NCBI GenBank assembly: GCA_043788295.1
Contig: JAYVUC010000120.1
Span: 1-64,000 of the forward strand
DNA from: UBA2396 sp043788295
GTDB taxonomy: Bacteria > Planctomycetota > Phycisphaerae > Phycisphaerales > UBA1924
Reading direction: 5' to 3'
Length of the DNA stretch: 64,000 nucleotides
Shown here: in pieces, positions 46,689 through 54,194 of the stretch
How the letters are laid out: each line of letters begins with the position of its first letter
Position numbering within the stretch: position 1 is the stretch's first letter
Notes under the pieces: model-generated
What the model was told of the DNA's origin: nothing
What the model saw: only the letters and a program-made list of their open reading frames with translations
Databases searched by the model: none
Program-made: the position numbers and the translations under genes

Positions 46689-47161
46689 GTCTCTACAGAG
46701 CCCCCGGCGCAAGCCGGGGGGAGGTTGGGTGAAGTGGGATCGGCTGGGGGATGCCTGAGATACCCGCGTTCAATCATCGCCCGCGCCATCGATGCAGCGG
46801 CCTCGATGGAGATGCGGGCGTCGTGCGGCGTTGCGTGGGCACGTACCGCCTGATTCCAGAGCTTCATCCACTGAGCGAAGTGGGCAGGCGTCAGGTCGAG
46901 CCCCTCGTGGATCTCGATCGGCCGCCCGCTATAGGTTCCAGACTTGAGCAAGGCCGACGACCAGAAGGCCTCGATGCGCGCGAGGTGCGCTGGCCAGTCG
47001 TGGACATGCCGCATGAAGACGGGACCAAGGAGCGGGTCGCAGCGGCACGCTCGATAAAAGTCCCGCACGATCGCGACGATCCCCGCCGATGTCAACGCTC
47101 GCTCGCGCAACTTGTCAGTTGATGTGTGCGCTTCGGTGAGTGGGAGAGGAACGTCGGACAT
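46685..47161 (-). CDS. Group 3 truncated haemoglobin
   Basis: A 158-residue trHb3-like globin. The family order is intact: FYRACRCDPLLGPVF, then DWPAHLARIEAFWSSALL, then YSGRPIEIHEGLDL, whose His is the probable proximal haem ligand, and HFAQWMKLW. Group 3 globins bind oxygen or nitric oxide; the exact role is unclear. The C-terminus after the last globin helix (PPACAGGSVET) is encoded by a dispersed hairpin repeat and is not globin-derived. The gene converges on aroA with a four-base stop overlap. Confidence 0.85.
   Translation of the reverse strand: MSDVPLPLTEAHTSTDKLRERALTSAGIVAIVRDFYRACRCDPLLGPVFMRHVHDWPAHLARIEAFWSSALLKSGTYSGRPIEIHEGLDLTPAHFAQWMKLWNQAVRAHATPHDARISIEAAASMARAMIERGYLRHPPADPTSPNLPPACAGGSVET
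46695..46721. repeat. Dispersed hairpin repeat, AGAGCCCCCGGCGCAAGCCG type
   Basis: The arms CCCCCGGC and GCCGGGGG pair around a GCAA-type loop. It lies over the converging stops of aroA and the globin gene and supplies the globin's C-terminus. The same unit occurs at 61575-61598 and, as a variant, at 62581-62606. Confidence 0.75.
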
Positions 47162-47300
47162 GGAAGAACACTCTAGCGGGGCGCGAACTCGATGGCCGTC
47201 GTTCACGCCTTGTCAGTGACCCATCCGGCCATCGAATGCATGGGCACGATGAGTTCTCGGATGCTGAAGCGATCCAGCCCGATCGTGTGCCACCCAATAT

Positions 47301-47333
47301 TTGACTGGAGTCTCGAACACAACCCTGTATACT
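47301..47333 (+). promoter_or_regulatory. Possible promoter of the first beta-helix gene
   Basis: TTGACT at 47301-47306 and TGTATACT with a -10-like TATACT at 47328-47333 lie 78 bases before the ATG at 47411. The spacing of 21 is wider than normal, so this is a weak candidate. Confidence 0.3.
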
Positions 47334-47410
47334 GCGGTTTGGGCATTTGGGCCAGGGTTCGCCCGGAACTGTTCCGGGCCATCTGGCGCGTGCTCAAAGG
47401 GAGTCGCACC

Positions 47411-48577
47411 ATGGAGCGTCACACACACGCCACACTTGCCCGTCTTGCATTCGCGGCACTCGCGCTCACTGCCGCCGTCGGGCTTCTCGTCGCCATGGGG
47501 CCGCTGAACCCGCCTGCGGGGCCGGTCACATCAACCTACAAGACACTCACCGAGGTCGAGCCTCGCATCGCCATCAACTTGACCAACACGCCCGGCGATG
47601 CCGACAGCCTCTTCAAGATCACCCAGCCCGGGTCGTACTACCTCGCGGGCAACATTACGGGCGTAGCAGGCAAACACGGGATCGAGATCGTCGCCAGCGG
47701 CGTGACCCTCGACCTTAAGGGCTTTGACTTGTCGGGCGTGCCCGCGATGGGCGCATTTGACGGCGTCAGTGTCACCGTGACCACGCTTAGAGATATCGCG
47801 GTGGCCAACGGCTCGGTCCGCAACTGGGGCGACGAGGGAATCGACCTTGGCACCTCTCTGGCAGCTAACTGCCGCGTGGAAGGTGTAAACGCCAGTGGCA
47901 ACACGGGCAACGGCATAAGCGTCGGGAGCGGCACCACGGTCTCAAACTGCTCAGCATCTTCAAACTCATCCAGCGGAATCAGCACCGGCAACGGCTGTTC
48001 GATCACGAACTGCGCGATAAACCTCAACACCGTGAACGGCATCAATGCGAGCAGCACCTGCAGCATTACCAACTGCTCAGCATTTGATAACACTGGTCAC
48101 GGCATCGGCATCTCCGACGGCAGCACGGTCTCAAACTGTGCGGCATCCTTCAATACACTCAGCGGCATAGGCCCGCGCACTAACGTCCTCCTTACCGGCA
48201 GCACGATTGCCGACTGCGCCGTCCGTGGCAACACCGGTGACGGAATTCTGTTTGCTTCGAATTGCATCGTACGTGGCAACACCTGCGCTGGGAACGGCAA
48301 CGGCGGCGACGGCGCGGGAATCCACGCCACCGGCGCCGACAACCGCATCGAGGGCAACAACTGCTCCGGCGGCGACCGCGGCATCGACGTGGGCGCCGCC
48401 GGCAACATCATCATCAAGAACACCTGCTCGGGCGCCACTCTCAACTGGACCATCGCCGCCAACAACGTCTGCGGCCCCATCCTCGACCGCACCGCCCCCG
48501 CCAGCGCGGCCATCAGCGGCAACAGCGCCCCCAGCAGCCTCGCCACCACCGATCCCCATGCCAACTTCTCTTACTAA
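47411..48577 (+). CDS. Secreted right-handed beta-helix protein, copy 1
   Basis: A 388-residue exported protein. The signal peptide (LAFAALALTAAVGLLVA) precedes PAGPVTSTYKTLTEVEPR, the conserved N-terminus of a Phycisphaerales-type family. From about residue 90 it is a parallel beta-helix: regularly spaced GNTGNGIS, SNCSASSN, ITNCSA and similar rungs of 22-24 residues with an Asn/Ser-Cys stack. The C-terminus ends ATTDPHANFSY. It is a paralogue of the gene at 48938, and 75 bases of the N-terminal region are identical in both. It probably binds or acts on a polysaccharide outside the cell; no catalytic residues were identified. Confidence 0.7.
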   Translation: MERHTHATLARLAFAALALTAAVGLLVAMGPLNPPAGPVTSTYKTLTEVEPRIAINLTNTPGDADSLFKITQPGSYYLAGNITGVAGKHGIEIVASGVTLDLKGFDLSGVPAMGAFDGVSVTVTTLRDIAVANGSVRNWGDEGIDLGTSLAANCRVEGVNASGNTGNGISVGSGTTVSNCSASSNSSSGISTGNGCSITNCAINLNTVNGINASSTCSITNCSAFDNTGHGIGISDGSTVSNCAASFNTLSGIGPRTNVLLTGSTIADCAVRGNTGDGILFASNCIVRGNTCAGNGNGGDGAGIHATGADNRIEGNNCSGGDRGIDVGAAGNIIIKNTCSGATLNWTIAANNVCGPILDRTAPASAAISGNSAPSSLATTDPHANFSY

Positions 48578-48937
48578 ACCTCGCCCATCCGCCGGCCCGA
48601 CGCGGGGCGCGCTGACGGGGCCTCACGGCCCGGCCGCGCGGCTCCAGGCATCGGCCACGGGCTGGAAGAGCCGCGTCACACCGCGTTCCCGGCGGCCGGG
48701 AATGAGTTCCAGAACGCCGGGAACACATCCCAGGCCAACCGGAACGCATTCCCAATCGTTGGGAATGTGCTCCCAGTCACCGGGAATGTGTTCCAGACCA
48801 CCGGGAACACGTTCCAGAGGTCCGGGAACACGTTCCCGACGAACCGGAATGCGATCCGGCACGACTAAAATCAAGCGAATGGTGCGCCTGTGTCCACGAA
48901 CACCGTCTCCAAACCCCAGTAGCAGAGAGAATCAACC
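48578..48937. other. Spacer between the two beta-helix paralogues
   Basis: These 360 bases hold no convincing gene. Frames crossing it encode only seven-residue repeats created by the 21-base array at 48675-48863. The rest is unremarkable; AGAGAGAATCAACC precedes the start of the second paralogue. Confidence 0.55.
48675..48863. repeat. 21-base-period array of palindromic units
   Basis: Eight full units of exactly 21 bases start at 48696, 48717, 48738, 48759, 48780, 48801, 48822 and 48843; a partial unit may precede at 48675. The consensus is CCGGGAAYRCRTTCCMRRNN plus one base. The centre of each unit (GGGAACRCGTTCCC) is a near palindrome. The phase is kept without loss over 168 bases. The sequences vary between units, so it is an old or selected array. 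Confidence 0.8.
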
Positions 48938-50197
48938 ATGAAGATCAAGAAGACCCCCGCCCGCACCGTCCTCTCCCTCTCCGCCCTCGCCCTGCTCGTG
49001 ACCGGCGGCCTGCTCTACGCCGGCCCCCTCGACCCGCCCGCCGGGCCGGTGACGAGTACCTACAAGACGCTCGCCGAGGTCGAGCCGCGCACCGCCATCA
49101 ACTTGACCAACACGCCCGGCGATGCCGACAGCCTCTTCAAGATCACCCAGCCCGGGTCGTACTACCTCACAGGCAACCTCACAGGCGGATCCAGCAAGAA
49201 GGGTGTTGAGGTCGCGAGCGACAACGTGACGCTCGACCTGAACGGCTTCGCGCTCCTGGGTGTCGCCGGGTCACTCAGCGGCATTGGAACCGACGTTGGG
49301 CACAACAACGTCACGGTCCGCAACGGCGCCGTCACCGGGTGGGGCGGTGACGGCGTGGAGCTCGCCACCGGCAGCGCCTCGCTCGGGCAAGTCGTCGAGA
49401 GCGTGGCAGTCCGATCCTGCGGGGTTGGCATTCGCGTCCGCAACGGCGTGGTGAGGAGCTGCACGGTGTCGGCATGCCCCGGCGGGGCAATCCTCGGGCT
49501 TGACAAGTCCACGGTGGAATCCTGCCACACCATCGGGGGCTCCATCGGGATTTCCACCGGCGACGGCTCCGTGATCAGGTCATGCATCGTTGAGCAGAGC
49601 ACCGGAGATGGGATTTCCGCGGGCACGGACGGGGTAATCGCTCACTGCACGGCCCGTGCAAACGCGGCTTTTGGCCTGGGCGTGAGCCTCGGCGGGCGGG
49701 TGGTTGATTGTGTGGCGCGCGACAACACATCCGGCGGCATTTTCGCCGATGCGGGGAGCGTGGTGGAAGGTTGCAGCGCCACCTCGAACAACACCGAAGG
49801 CATCGTCGTCTTCGCCGGATGCCTGGTGGTCGGCTGCGCCGCCGAGAGCAACGGTCTTTCGGGCATTAAAGTGACCTCCAACTGCGGCGTCCGCGACAAT
49901 GTCTGCAAGGGCAACGGCACCCTCGGCATCGGCGCGGGCATCTTCGCCACCGGCGCCGACAACCGCATCGAGGGCAACAACTGCACCCTCGCCGACCGCG
50001 GCATCGACATCAGCGGCGCCGGCAACATCATTATCAAGAACACTTGCTCGGGCAACACCATCGACTGGGTCATCGTCGCCAACAACGTCGTCGGCCCCAT
50101 CCTCGATCGCCGCGCACCGGCCAGCGTCGCCATCAGCGGCTTCTCCTTCGTCGGCTCCCTCGCCACCACCGATCCCCATGCCAACTTCTCGTACTGA
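48938..50197 (+). CDS. Secreted right-handed beta-helix protein, copy 2
   Basis: A 419-residue paralogue of the gene at 47411. The signal peptide (VLSLSALALLVTGGLLYAG) leads into PAGPVTSTYKTLAEVEPR. Beta-helix rungs with Cys and Gly stacks run from about residue 90 to 370 (GVVRSCTVSACPGG, GSVIRSCIVEQSTGDGIS). The end is ATTDPHANFSY as in copy 1. Its middle is diverged from copy 1 while both ends are nearly the same at DNA level. Extracellular location is inferred from the signal peptide. Role unknown. Confidence 0.7.
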   Translation: MKIKKTPARTVLSLSALALLVTGGLLYAGPLDPPAGPVTSTYKTLAEVEPRTAINLTNTPGDADSLFKITQPGSYYLTGNLTGGSSKKGVEVASDNVTLDLNGFALLGVAGSLSGIGTDVGHNNVTVRNGAVTGWGGDGVELATGSASLGQVVESVAVRSCGVGIRVRNGVVRSCTVSACPGGAILGLDKSTVESCHTIGGSIGISTGDGSVIRSCIVEQSTGDGISAGTDGVIAHCTARANAAFGLGVSLGGRVVDCVARDNTSGGIFADAGSVVEGCSATSNNTEGIVVFAGCLVVGCAAESNGLSGIKVTSNCGVRDNVCKGNGTLGIGAGIFATGADNRIEGNNCTLADRGIDISGAGNIIIKNTCSGNTIDWVIVANNVVGPILDRRAPASVAISGFSFVGSLATTDPHANFSY

Positions 50198-50358
50198 TGC
50201 TGCGAAGGGGGCACGGCTGGCGAGGATCATCCGCTTCGGTGATCCTCGCGCGGCGAACACACCCTCGGATCCGCCGGCCACGGAGCCCGAAGGGCTCGTT
50301 GTCAATAGCCGGGGGCCCCACCCCCGGTCTCGCCGTAGAAGTACCCACGACCCCGTGA

Positions 50359-50550
50359 GGGGTCGGCCTTCCCACACCATCAGTAACCACTTGCGCAACG
50401 GCGGCCGCCGACGGGGCCCAGTACATCATCCAAGGCCAGCGCGGCACGATGGTCGGCACCCCCAGCGACGCCGTCACCGTGCAGTTTGGATCGGGCGGGT
50501 TGTCGTTCAGCGCGAGCGACAACGTCGCGCCGATCCAGCTCGCGGCGTGA
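50359..50550 (+). pseudogene. Probable 3-prime remnant of an unidentified gene
   Basis: An open frame without a convincing start runs from the stop at 50356 to TGA at 50548. It encodes ADGAQYIIQGQRGTMVGTPS, then DAVTVQFGSGGLSFSASD and NVAPIQLAA, which reads as real beta-rich protein. A terminator hairpin with a T-run follows 28 bases later. It may be the 3-prime end of a lost gene. An ATG at 50452 would leave only 32 residues. I do not recognise the family. Confidence 0.35.
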
Positions 50551-50577
50551 GCCCCTCAACAGCCCTGATACGCAGAC

Positions 50578-50604
50578 GCCCGGGCCATGGAGGTCCGGGC
50601 TTTT
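50578..50604 (+). terminator. Terminator after the gene remnant
   Basis: GCCCGGGCC and GGTCCGGGC pair with one bulge around ATGGA, followed by TTTTCATTT. It is a good rho-independent terminator shape on the plus strand. Confidence 0.6.
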
Positions 50605-50678
50605 CATTTGGGCGGGGGGAACGACGCGGTGAAGATCACCCTTCGGGATGATCCTCGCCACCCGGCGAAGCCGAAGCT

Positions 50679-52274
50679 TCAGAAATCCACATACGCGCTC
50701 AACCCCTGCACACCGCCCTCGCGGCCAAATCCGCTCTCCTTGAAGCCGCCGAAGGGGCTCGCCGGGTCAAACTTGTTGTATGTGTTGAGCCAGACCACGC
50801 CGGCCTTGAGCTGGCGGGCGATCTCGAAGATCTTGCTCCCCTTGTCGGTCCAGACGCCCGCCGCCAGGCCGTAGGGCGAGTTGTTCGCCCGCGAGATCGC
50901 CTCCTCGGGCGTGCGGAAGGAAAGGACGCTGAGCACCGGGCCGAAGATCTCCTCGCGGGCGATCGTCTGCGAGGGCTGCACGCCGGTGAAGAAGCAGGGG
51001 CGACAGTAGAAGCCTTTGGCGAAACCTGCGGTTGGAGAGGTACACGGGTTGGAGCTCGTGGGCTCGGGGCAGTGCAGCACCGCCCCCTCGTCCGCCCCGA
51101 CCTTCAGGTAGTGCTCGATGCGGTCAAGCTGCGCCCGCGAGTTCACCGCGCCCACGTCCGTGTTCTTGTCCATCGGGTCGCCCGTGCGGATCGACCGCAG
51201 GCGGTGCGCGAGCTTCTTCGTGACCACGTCCAGGATCGACTCCTGCACAAAGAGCCGCGAACCGGCACAGCAGACCTCGCCCTGATTGAAGAAGATGCCG
51301 CTGATGATCCCCTCGACCGCCTGATCGATCGACGCGTCCTCGAAGATGATGTTCGCGCTCTTGCCGCCGAGTTCCAGCGAGAGCTTTTTGGTGGCACGCA
51401 TCTCTGAGGCGTGCTTCTTCGAGCCTTCGACCGTCACGCCCGCCCCGGAGGTTCGGGCCACCATGAGCGCAATCCTCTTCCCCACCTCCGTCGAGCCCGT
51501 GAACGCGATCTTGTCGATCCCGGGGTGCTCCACGATCGCCGCACCCGTGCTGCCGTCGCCCGTCACGATGTTCACCACGCCCGGCGGCAGGTCGATCTCG
51601 CGCATGATCTCCGCGAGCACCAGCGCCGTCAGCGGCGTCGTCTCCGCCGGTTTCAGCACCACCGTGTTCCCGCACGCCAAGGCCGGTGCGATCTTCCACG
51701 CCGCCATCAACAGCGGAAAGTTCCACGGGATGATCTGCCCGCACACACCCACAGGCCGCGGCGTGCGCCCCGGAAACGCGTACTCCAGTTTGTCGGCCCA
51801 TCCGGCGTGATAGAAGAAGTGGGCCGCCGCCAAGGGCACATCCACATCGCGGCTCTCCTTGATCGGCTTGCCGCTGTCGAGGGTCTCGATGATCGCCAGC
51901 TCCCGCGCCCGCTCCTGCATCCGCCGCGCGATGCGAAAGATGTACTTCGCCCGCTCGGCCGCCGGAAGCCCCGCCCACAGCGGCAGGGCTTTGCGGGCCG
52001 CCTTCACCGCCGCGTCAACATCCGCCGCCGACCCCTGAGCGACTTCCGCAAGCTGCTCTTCGGTCGCGGGGTTGATCGTGGCAAAGTGGCCGGATGATTT
52101 GGTGGTGAACGTGCCGTTGATGAAATGGCCATACCGCTTGGCGATGCTGACCTTCACCGTCTCGGGCGCGGGGGCGTAGTCCCATCCGGGCTGCGCTGCT
52201 GACACCTGCACGCGTGGCGACTTCGTCGTGATCGCCGCTGCGCCGTTGTTGATGCTTTTGCTCATGGTGGTCAT
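50679..52274 (-). CDS. NAD(P)-dependent aldehyde dehydrogenase
   Basis: A 531-residue ALDH. The general-base Glu is in LELGGKSANI and the catalytic Cys in NQGEVCCAGSRL, with FTGSTEVGKR as the cofactor-binding turn and PWNFPLLMAAWK upstream. The N-terminus has about 40 extra residues. It starts one base after the deoC stop, so the two are one operon. DeoC splits deoxyribose-5-phosphate to acetaldehyde and glyceraldehyde-3-phosphate; this enzyme would oxidise the acetaldehyde to acetate (inference). The substrate is not fixed by sequence. No microcompartment shell genes are present. Confidence 0.85.
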   Translation of the reverse strand: MTTMSKSINNGAAAITTKSPRVQVSAAQPGWDYAPAPETVKVSIAKRYGHFINGTFTTKSSGHFATINPATEEQLAEVAQGSAADVDAAVKAARKALPLWAGLPAAERAKYIFRIARRMQERARELAIIETLDSGKPIKESRDVDVPLAAAHFFYHAGWADKLEYAFPGRTPRPVGVCGQIIPWNFPLLMAAWKIAPALACGNTVVLKPAETTPLTALVLAEIMREIDLPPGVVNIVTGDGSTGAAIVEHPGIDKIAFTGSTEVGKRIALMVARTSGAGVTVEGSKKHASEMRATKKLSLELGGKSANIIFEDASIDQAVEGIISGIFFNQGEVCCAGSRLFVQESILDVVTKKLAHRLRSIRTGDPMDKNTDVGAVNSRAQLDRIEHYLKVGADEGAVLHCPEPTSSNPCTSPTAGFAKGFYCRPCFFTGVQPSQTIAREEIFGPVLSVLSFRTPEEAISRANNSPYGLAAGVWTDKGSKIFEIARQLKAGVVWLNTYNKFDPASPFGGFKESGFGREGGVQGLSAYVDF

Positions 52275-52275
52275 C

Positions 52276-53208
52276 TCACGCCTCGCTCACGTCGTACCCC
52301 GCCGCGTACTTGCCCGTCGCCAGCCACCGAAGCTGCCGCACGATGTCGTTGCAGAGTGTGCTGGCCCCGAAGCGGAACAGCTCGGGCGTGAGCCACTCGT
52401 CGCCCAGCGTTTCCTTCACCATCACGAGATAGTGCAGCGACTGCTTGGCCGTGCGAATGCCCCCCGCGGGCTTCATGCCGACCTTTCGTCCCGTCTCCAT
52501 GTGCCAGTCGCGGATCGCCTCGAGCATCACGAGCGTCACCGGCATCGTGGCGGCGGGCTGCACCTTGCCCGTCGAGGTCTTGATGAAGTCCGCCCCGTGC
52601 TCGTGTACATGTCCCACGTCCGCCATCGCCCGGATCGCAAGCTCGCTCGCCCGCCTCACGTTGTCGAGCGTCTCAAGCTCGCCCGTCTCCAGAATCACCT
52701 TCAGGTGGGCCGTGCCGCACGCGACCTTCACCTGGCGAATCTCGTCGGCCACCTCGTCGTACCGACCCGCGAGAAACGCGCCGCGGTTGATGACCATGTC
52801 GATCTCATGGGCCCCCGCCGCCACCGCCTGCCGCACATCCTCAAGCCGAATCTCCAGCGGAAACTGCCCGCTGGGAAACCCAGTCGCGACGCTGGCGATC
52901 TTCACCACCCCGCTCGCACCCCCACCACCCAACCGCGTCAGTTCGTCGCGCACCGGCTTCACCATGCTGGGATAGACGCAAATCGCCGCGACGCTGGGCA
53001 CCGTCGGATCGCCAGAATCGGGGCGAACAGCCTTCTGGCAAAGCCCCCGCACCTTCTCGGGCGAGTCCTTGCCTTCGAGCGTGGTCAGATCGAGCATCGA
53101 CATCGCCAAGCGCAGGCCACTGAACTTCGCCGAGGTCTTGATCGACCGCTTGGTAAAGCTCGCCGCCCGTTCGGCGGCCATGACGGCATTGACGGTTGCA
53201 GAAGCCAT
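52276..53208 (-). CDS. deoC: Deoxyribose-phosphate aldolase
   Basis: A 310-residue TIM-barrel class I aldolase from the ATG at 53206-53208. The Schiff-base Lys region is VKVILETGEL and the second catalytic Lys is in DFIKTSTGKV. The sequence EIDMVINRGAFLAG is the family hallmark. It is longer than E. coli DeoC (259) with an N-terminal extension. It leads an operon with the aldehyde dehydrogenase. Deoxynucleoside salvage is the expected pathway; no phosphopentomutase or nucleoside phosphorylase is in the window. Confidence 0.9.
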   Translation of the reverse strand: MASATVNAVMAAERAASFTKRSIKTSAKFSGLRLAMSMLDLTTLEGKDSPEKVRGLCQKAVRPDSGDPTVPSVAAICVYPSMVKPVRDELTRLGGGGASGVVKIASVATGFPSGQFPLEIRLEDVRQAVAAGAHEIDMVINRGAFLAGRYDEVADEIRQVKVACGTAHLKVILETGELETLDNVRRASELAIRAMADVGHVHEHGADFIKTSTGKVQPAATMPVTLVMLEAIRDWHMETGRKVGMKPAGGIRTAKQSLHYLVMVKETLGDEWLTPELFRFGASTLCNDIVRQLRWLATGKYAAGYDVSEA

Positions 53209-53227
53209 GCACCATGATAGTTCGGCT

Positions 53228-53273
53228 GGTGGCACGCCTCCTGGGTGGCACGCCTCTCCGAGGTGTGCTTCTG
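53228..53273. repeat. CACGCCTC-type repeat upstream of deoC
   Basis: GGTGGCACGCCTCCTGG and GGTGGCACGCCTCTCCG form a tandem pair, followed by the dyad partner AGGTGTGC. It is a variant of the repeat at 39740-39848. Confidence 0.55.
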
Positions 53274-53290
53274 TAACGCTTGCTTTCGCT

Positions 53291-54193
53291 TCACGCCGTC
53301 GGCAGCAGCCACCGCGCGATCGCCTTCGCCGGCCGCTCGTCATTCCACAGATCGAGGTGCCCGCCGCCTTCAATCGCGACCAAAGTGCCCCCCGCCGCCC
53401 GCGCGATCTCCTCGCCATCGGTACTCGGGCAAATCGCGTCGAGCGTGCCGTGGATCACAAGCAGCGGCACCTTCAGCCGCGCCGCGTGGGCCGCACGATC
53501 GAAACGGTGCCACGCGAGCCCCGAGCCGGCGTCGACGCTGACGCACACCATCGCGATGGGCAGGTTCCACCGAAACGGCATCCCGATCTGCCGCAGCACG
53601 CTGTGGGCGGGCGTTGCCGGCACGCGATACGGCGCCTCGGCGATGACGCCCGCGATGCACGCCGGGCAGGCTGCGTCCGCCGCTGCGACGATCGACACTC
53701 CCGCCCCCAGCGAGAATCCGTACAACACAATTCGCGGCGGCAAGGTCGATCCCTCTCCCGCGATCGCGCTCACGAGTGCGAGCAAATCTATATGCTCTCG
53801 CGCCCCAAGTGTGAATCGAGCGTTCGGCGGCGAGTCGCCATGCCCAGGCAAGTCCCACAGGATCACCCTTGACGCGATTTGCGTCAGGCCCTTCACGCGC
53901 GAAAGCATCGTCACCCTCGAATCACCCCAGCCGGGTGTCACGATCACGATCGGCCCGCCCGCCGCATCTCCCCCCACGTCCCACACGGGCAGCTCGACGC
54001 CCCGCGATGTAAATGTCCACGACCGGTACGCCCGCGAGGGTGTCAGCTCGCTCGGATCACCCGGCCTGTTCCGCGCCACGGCCCACGAATATGTGCGGCG
54101 CGGTGGGCGCGTCAGCGTCCGGATCGTCGCGTGCACGCCGATCGCCATCGCCACGATCAAGCCCGCAGCCAGGAGTTCGATCAGCCCGATCAA
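53291..54193 (-). CDS. Alpha/beta hydrolase with N-terminal membrane anchor
   Basis: A 300-residue protein. One hydrophobic helix (LIELLAAGLIVAMAIGV) is followed by an alpha/beta hydrolase domain. The nucleophile elbow is GFSLGAGVS (Ser near 169), the acid is in HGTLDAICPS and the His in EGGGHLDLW. Family members are esterases, thioesterases or similar; the substrate is unknown. It starts one base after the rseP stop, so both are read as one unit. Confidence 0.75.
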   Translation of the reverse strand: MIGLIELLAAGLIVAMAIGVHATIRTLTRPPRRTYSWAVARNRPGDPSELTPSRAYRSWTFTSRGVELPVWDVGGDAAGGPIVIVTPGWGDSRVTMLSRVKGLTQIASRVILWDLPGHGDSPPNARFTLGAREHIDLLALVSAIAGEGSTLPPRIVLYGFSLGAGVSIVAAADAACPACIAGVIAEAPYRVPATPAHSVLRQIGMPFRWNLPIAMVCVSVDAGSGLAWHRFDRAAHAARLKVPLLVIHGTLDAICPSTDGEEIARAAGGTLVAIEGGGHLDLWNDERPAKAIARWLLPTA

Positions 54194-54194
54194 C

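Larger units (their letters stand above)
50198..50678. other. Hairpin-rich junction after the beta-helix genes
   Basis: A 481-base region with a dispersed hairpin at 50220-50249 (arms GCGAGGATCA and TGATCCTCGC) and three further dyads: 50283-50297 (GAGCCC/GGGCTC), 50309-50327 (CCGGGGG/CCCCCGG) and 50348-50365 (CGACCCC/GGGGTCG). A gene remnant (50359-50550) and its terminator (50578-50604) follow, then a degenerate copy of the first repeat at 50631-50658. Nothing else is recognisable. Confidence 0.6.

Noticed and set aside
45159..46712. Open frame of 517 codons on the minus strand over aroA
   Set aside because: The plus strand holds complete EPSP synthase motifs. The antisense frame is Arg- and His-rich with no recognisable fold.
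48675..48863. CRISPR array
   Set aside because: There are no invariant repeats with unrelated spacers; the whole 21-base unit repeats with variation and no cas genes are present.
48623..48874. 83-codon minus-strand frame with repeated VPG-x-LER heptads
   Set aside because: The heptads are forced by the 21-base DNA repeat. There is no ribosome binding site, and the opposite strand gives equally regular heptads.
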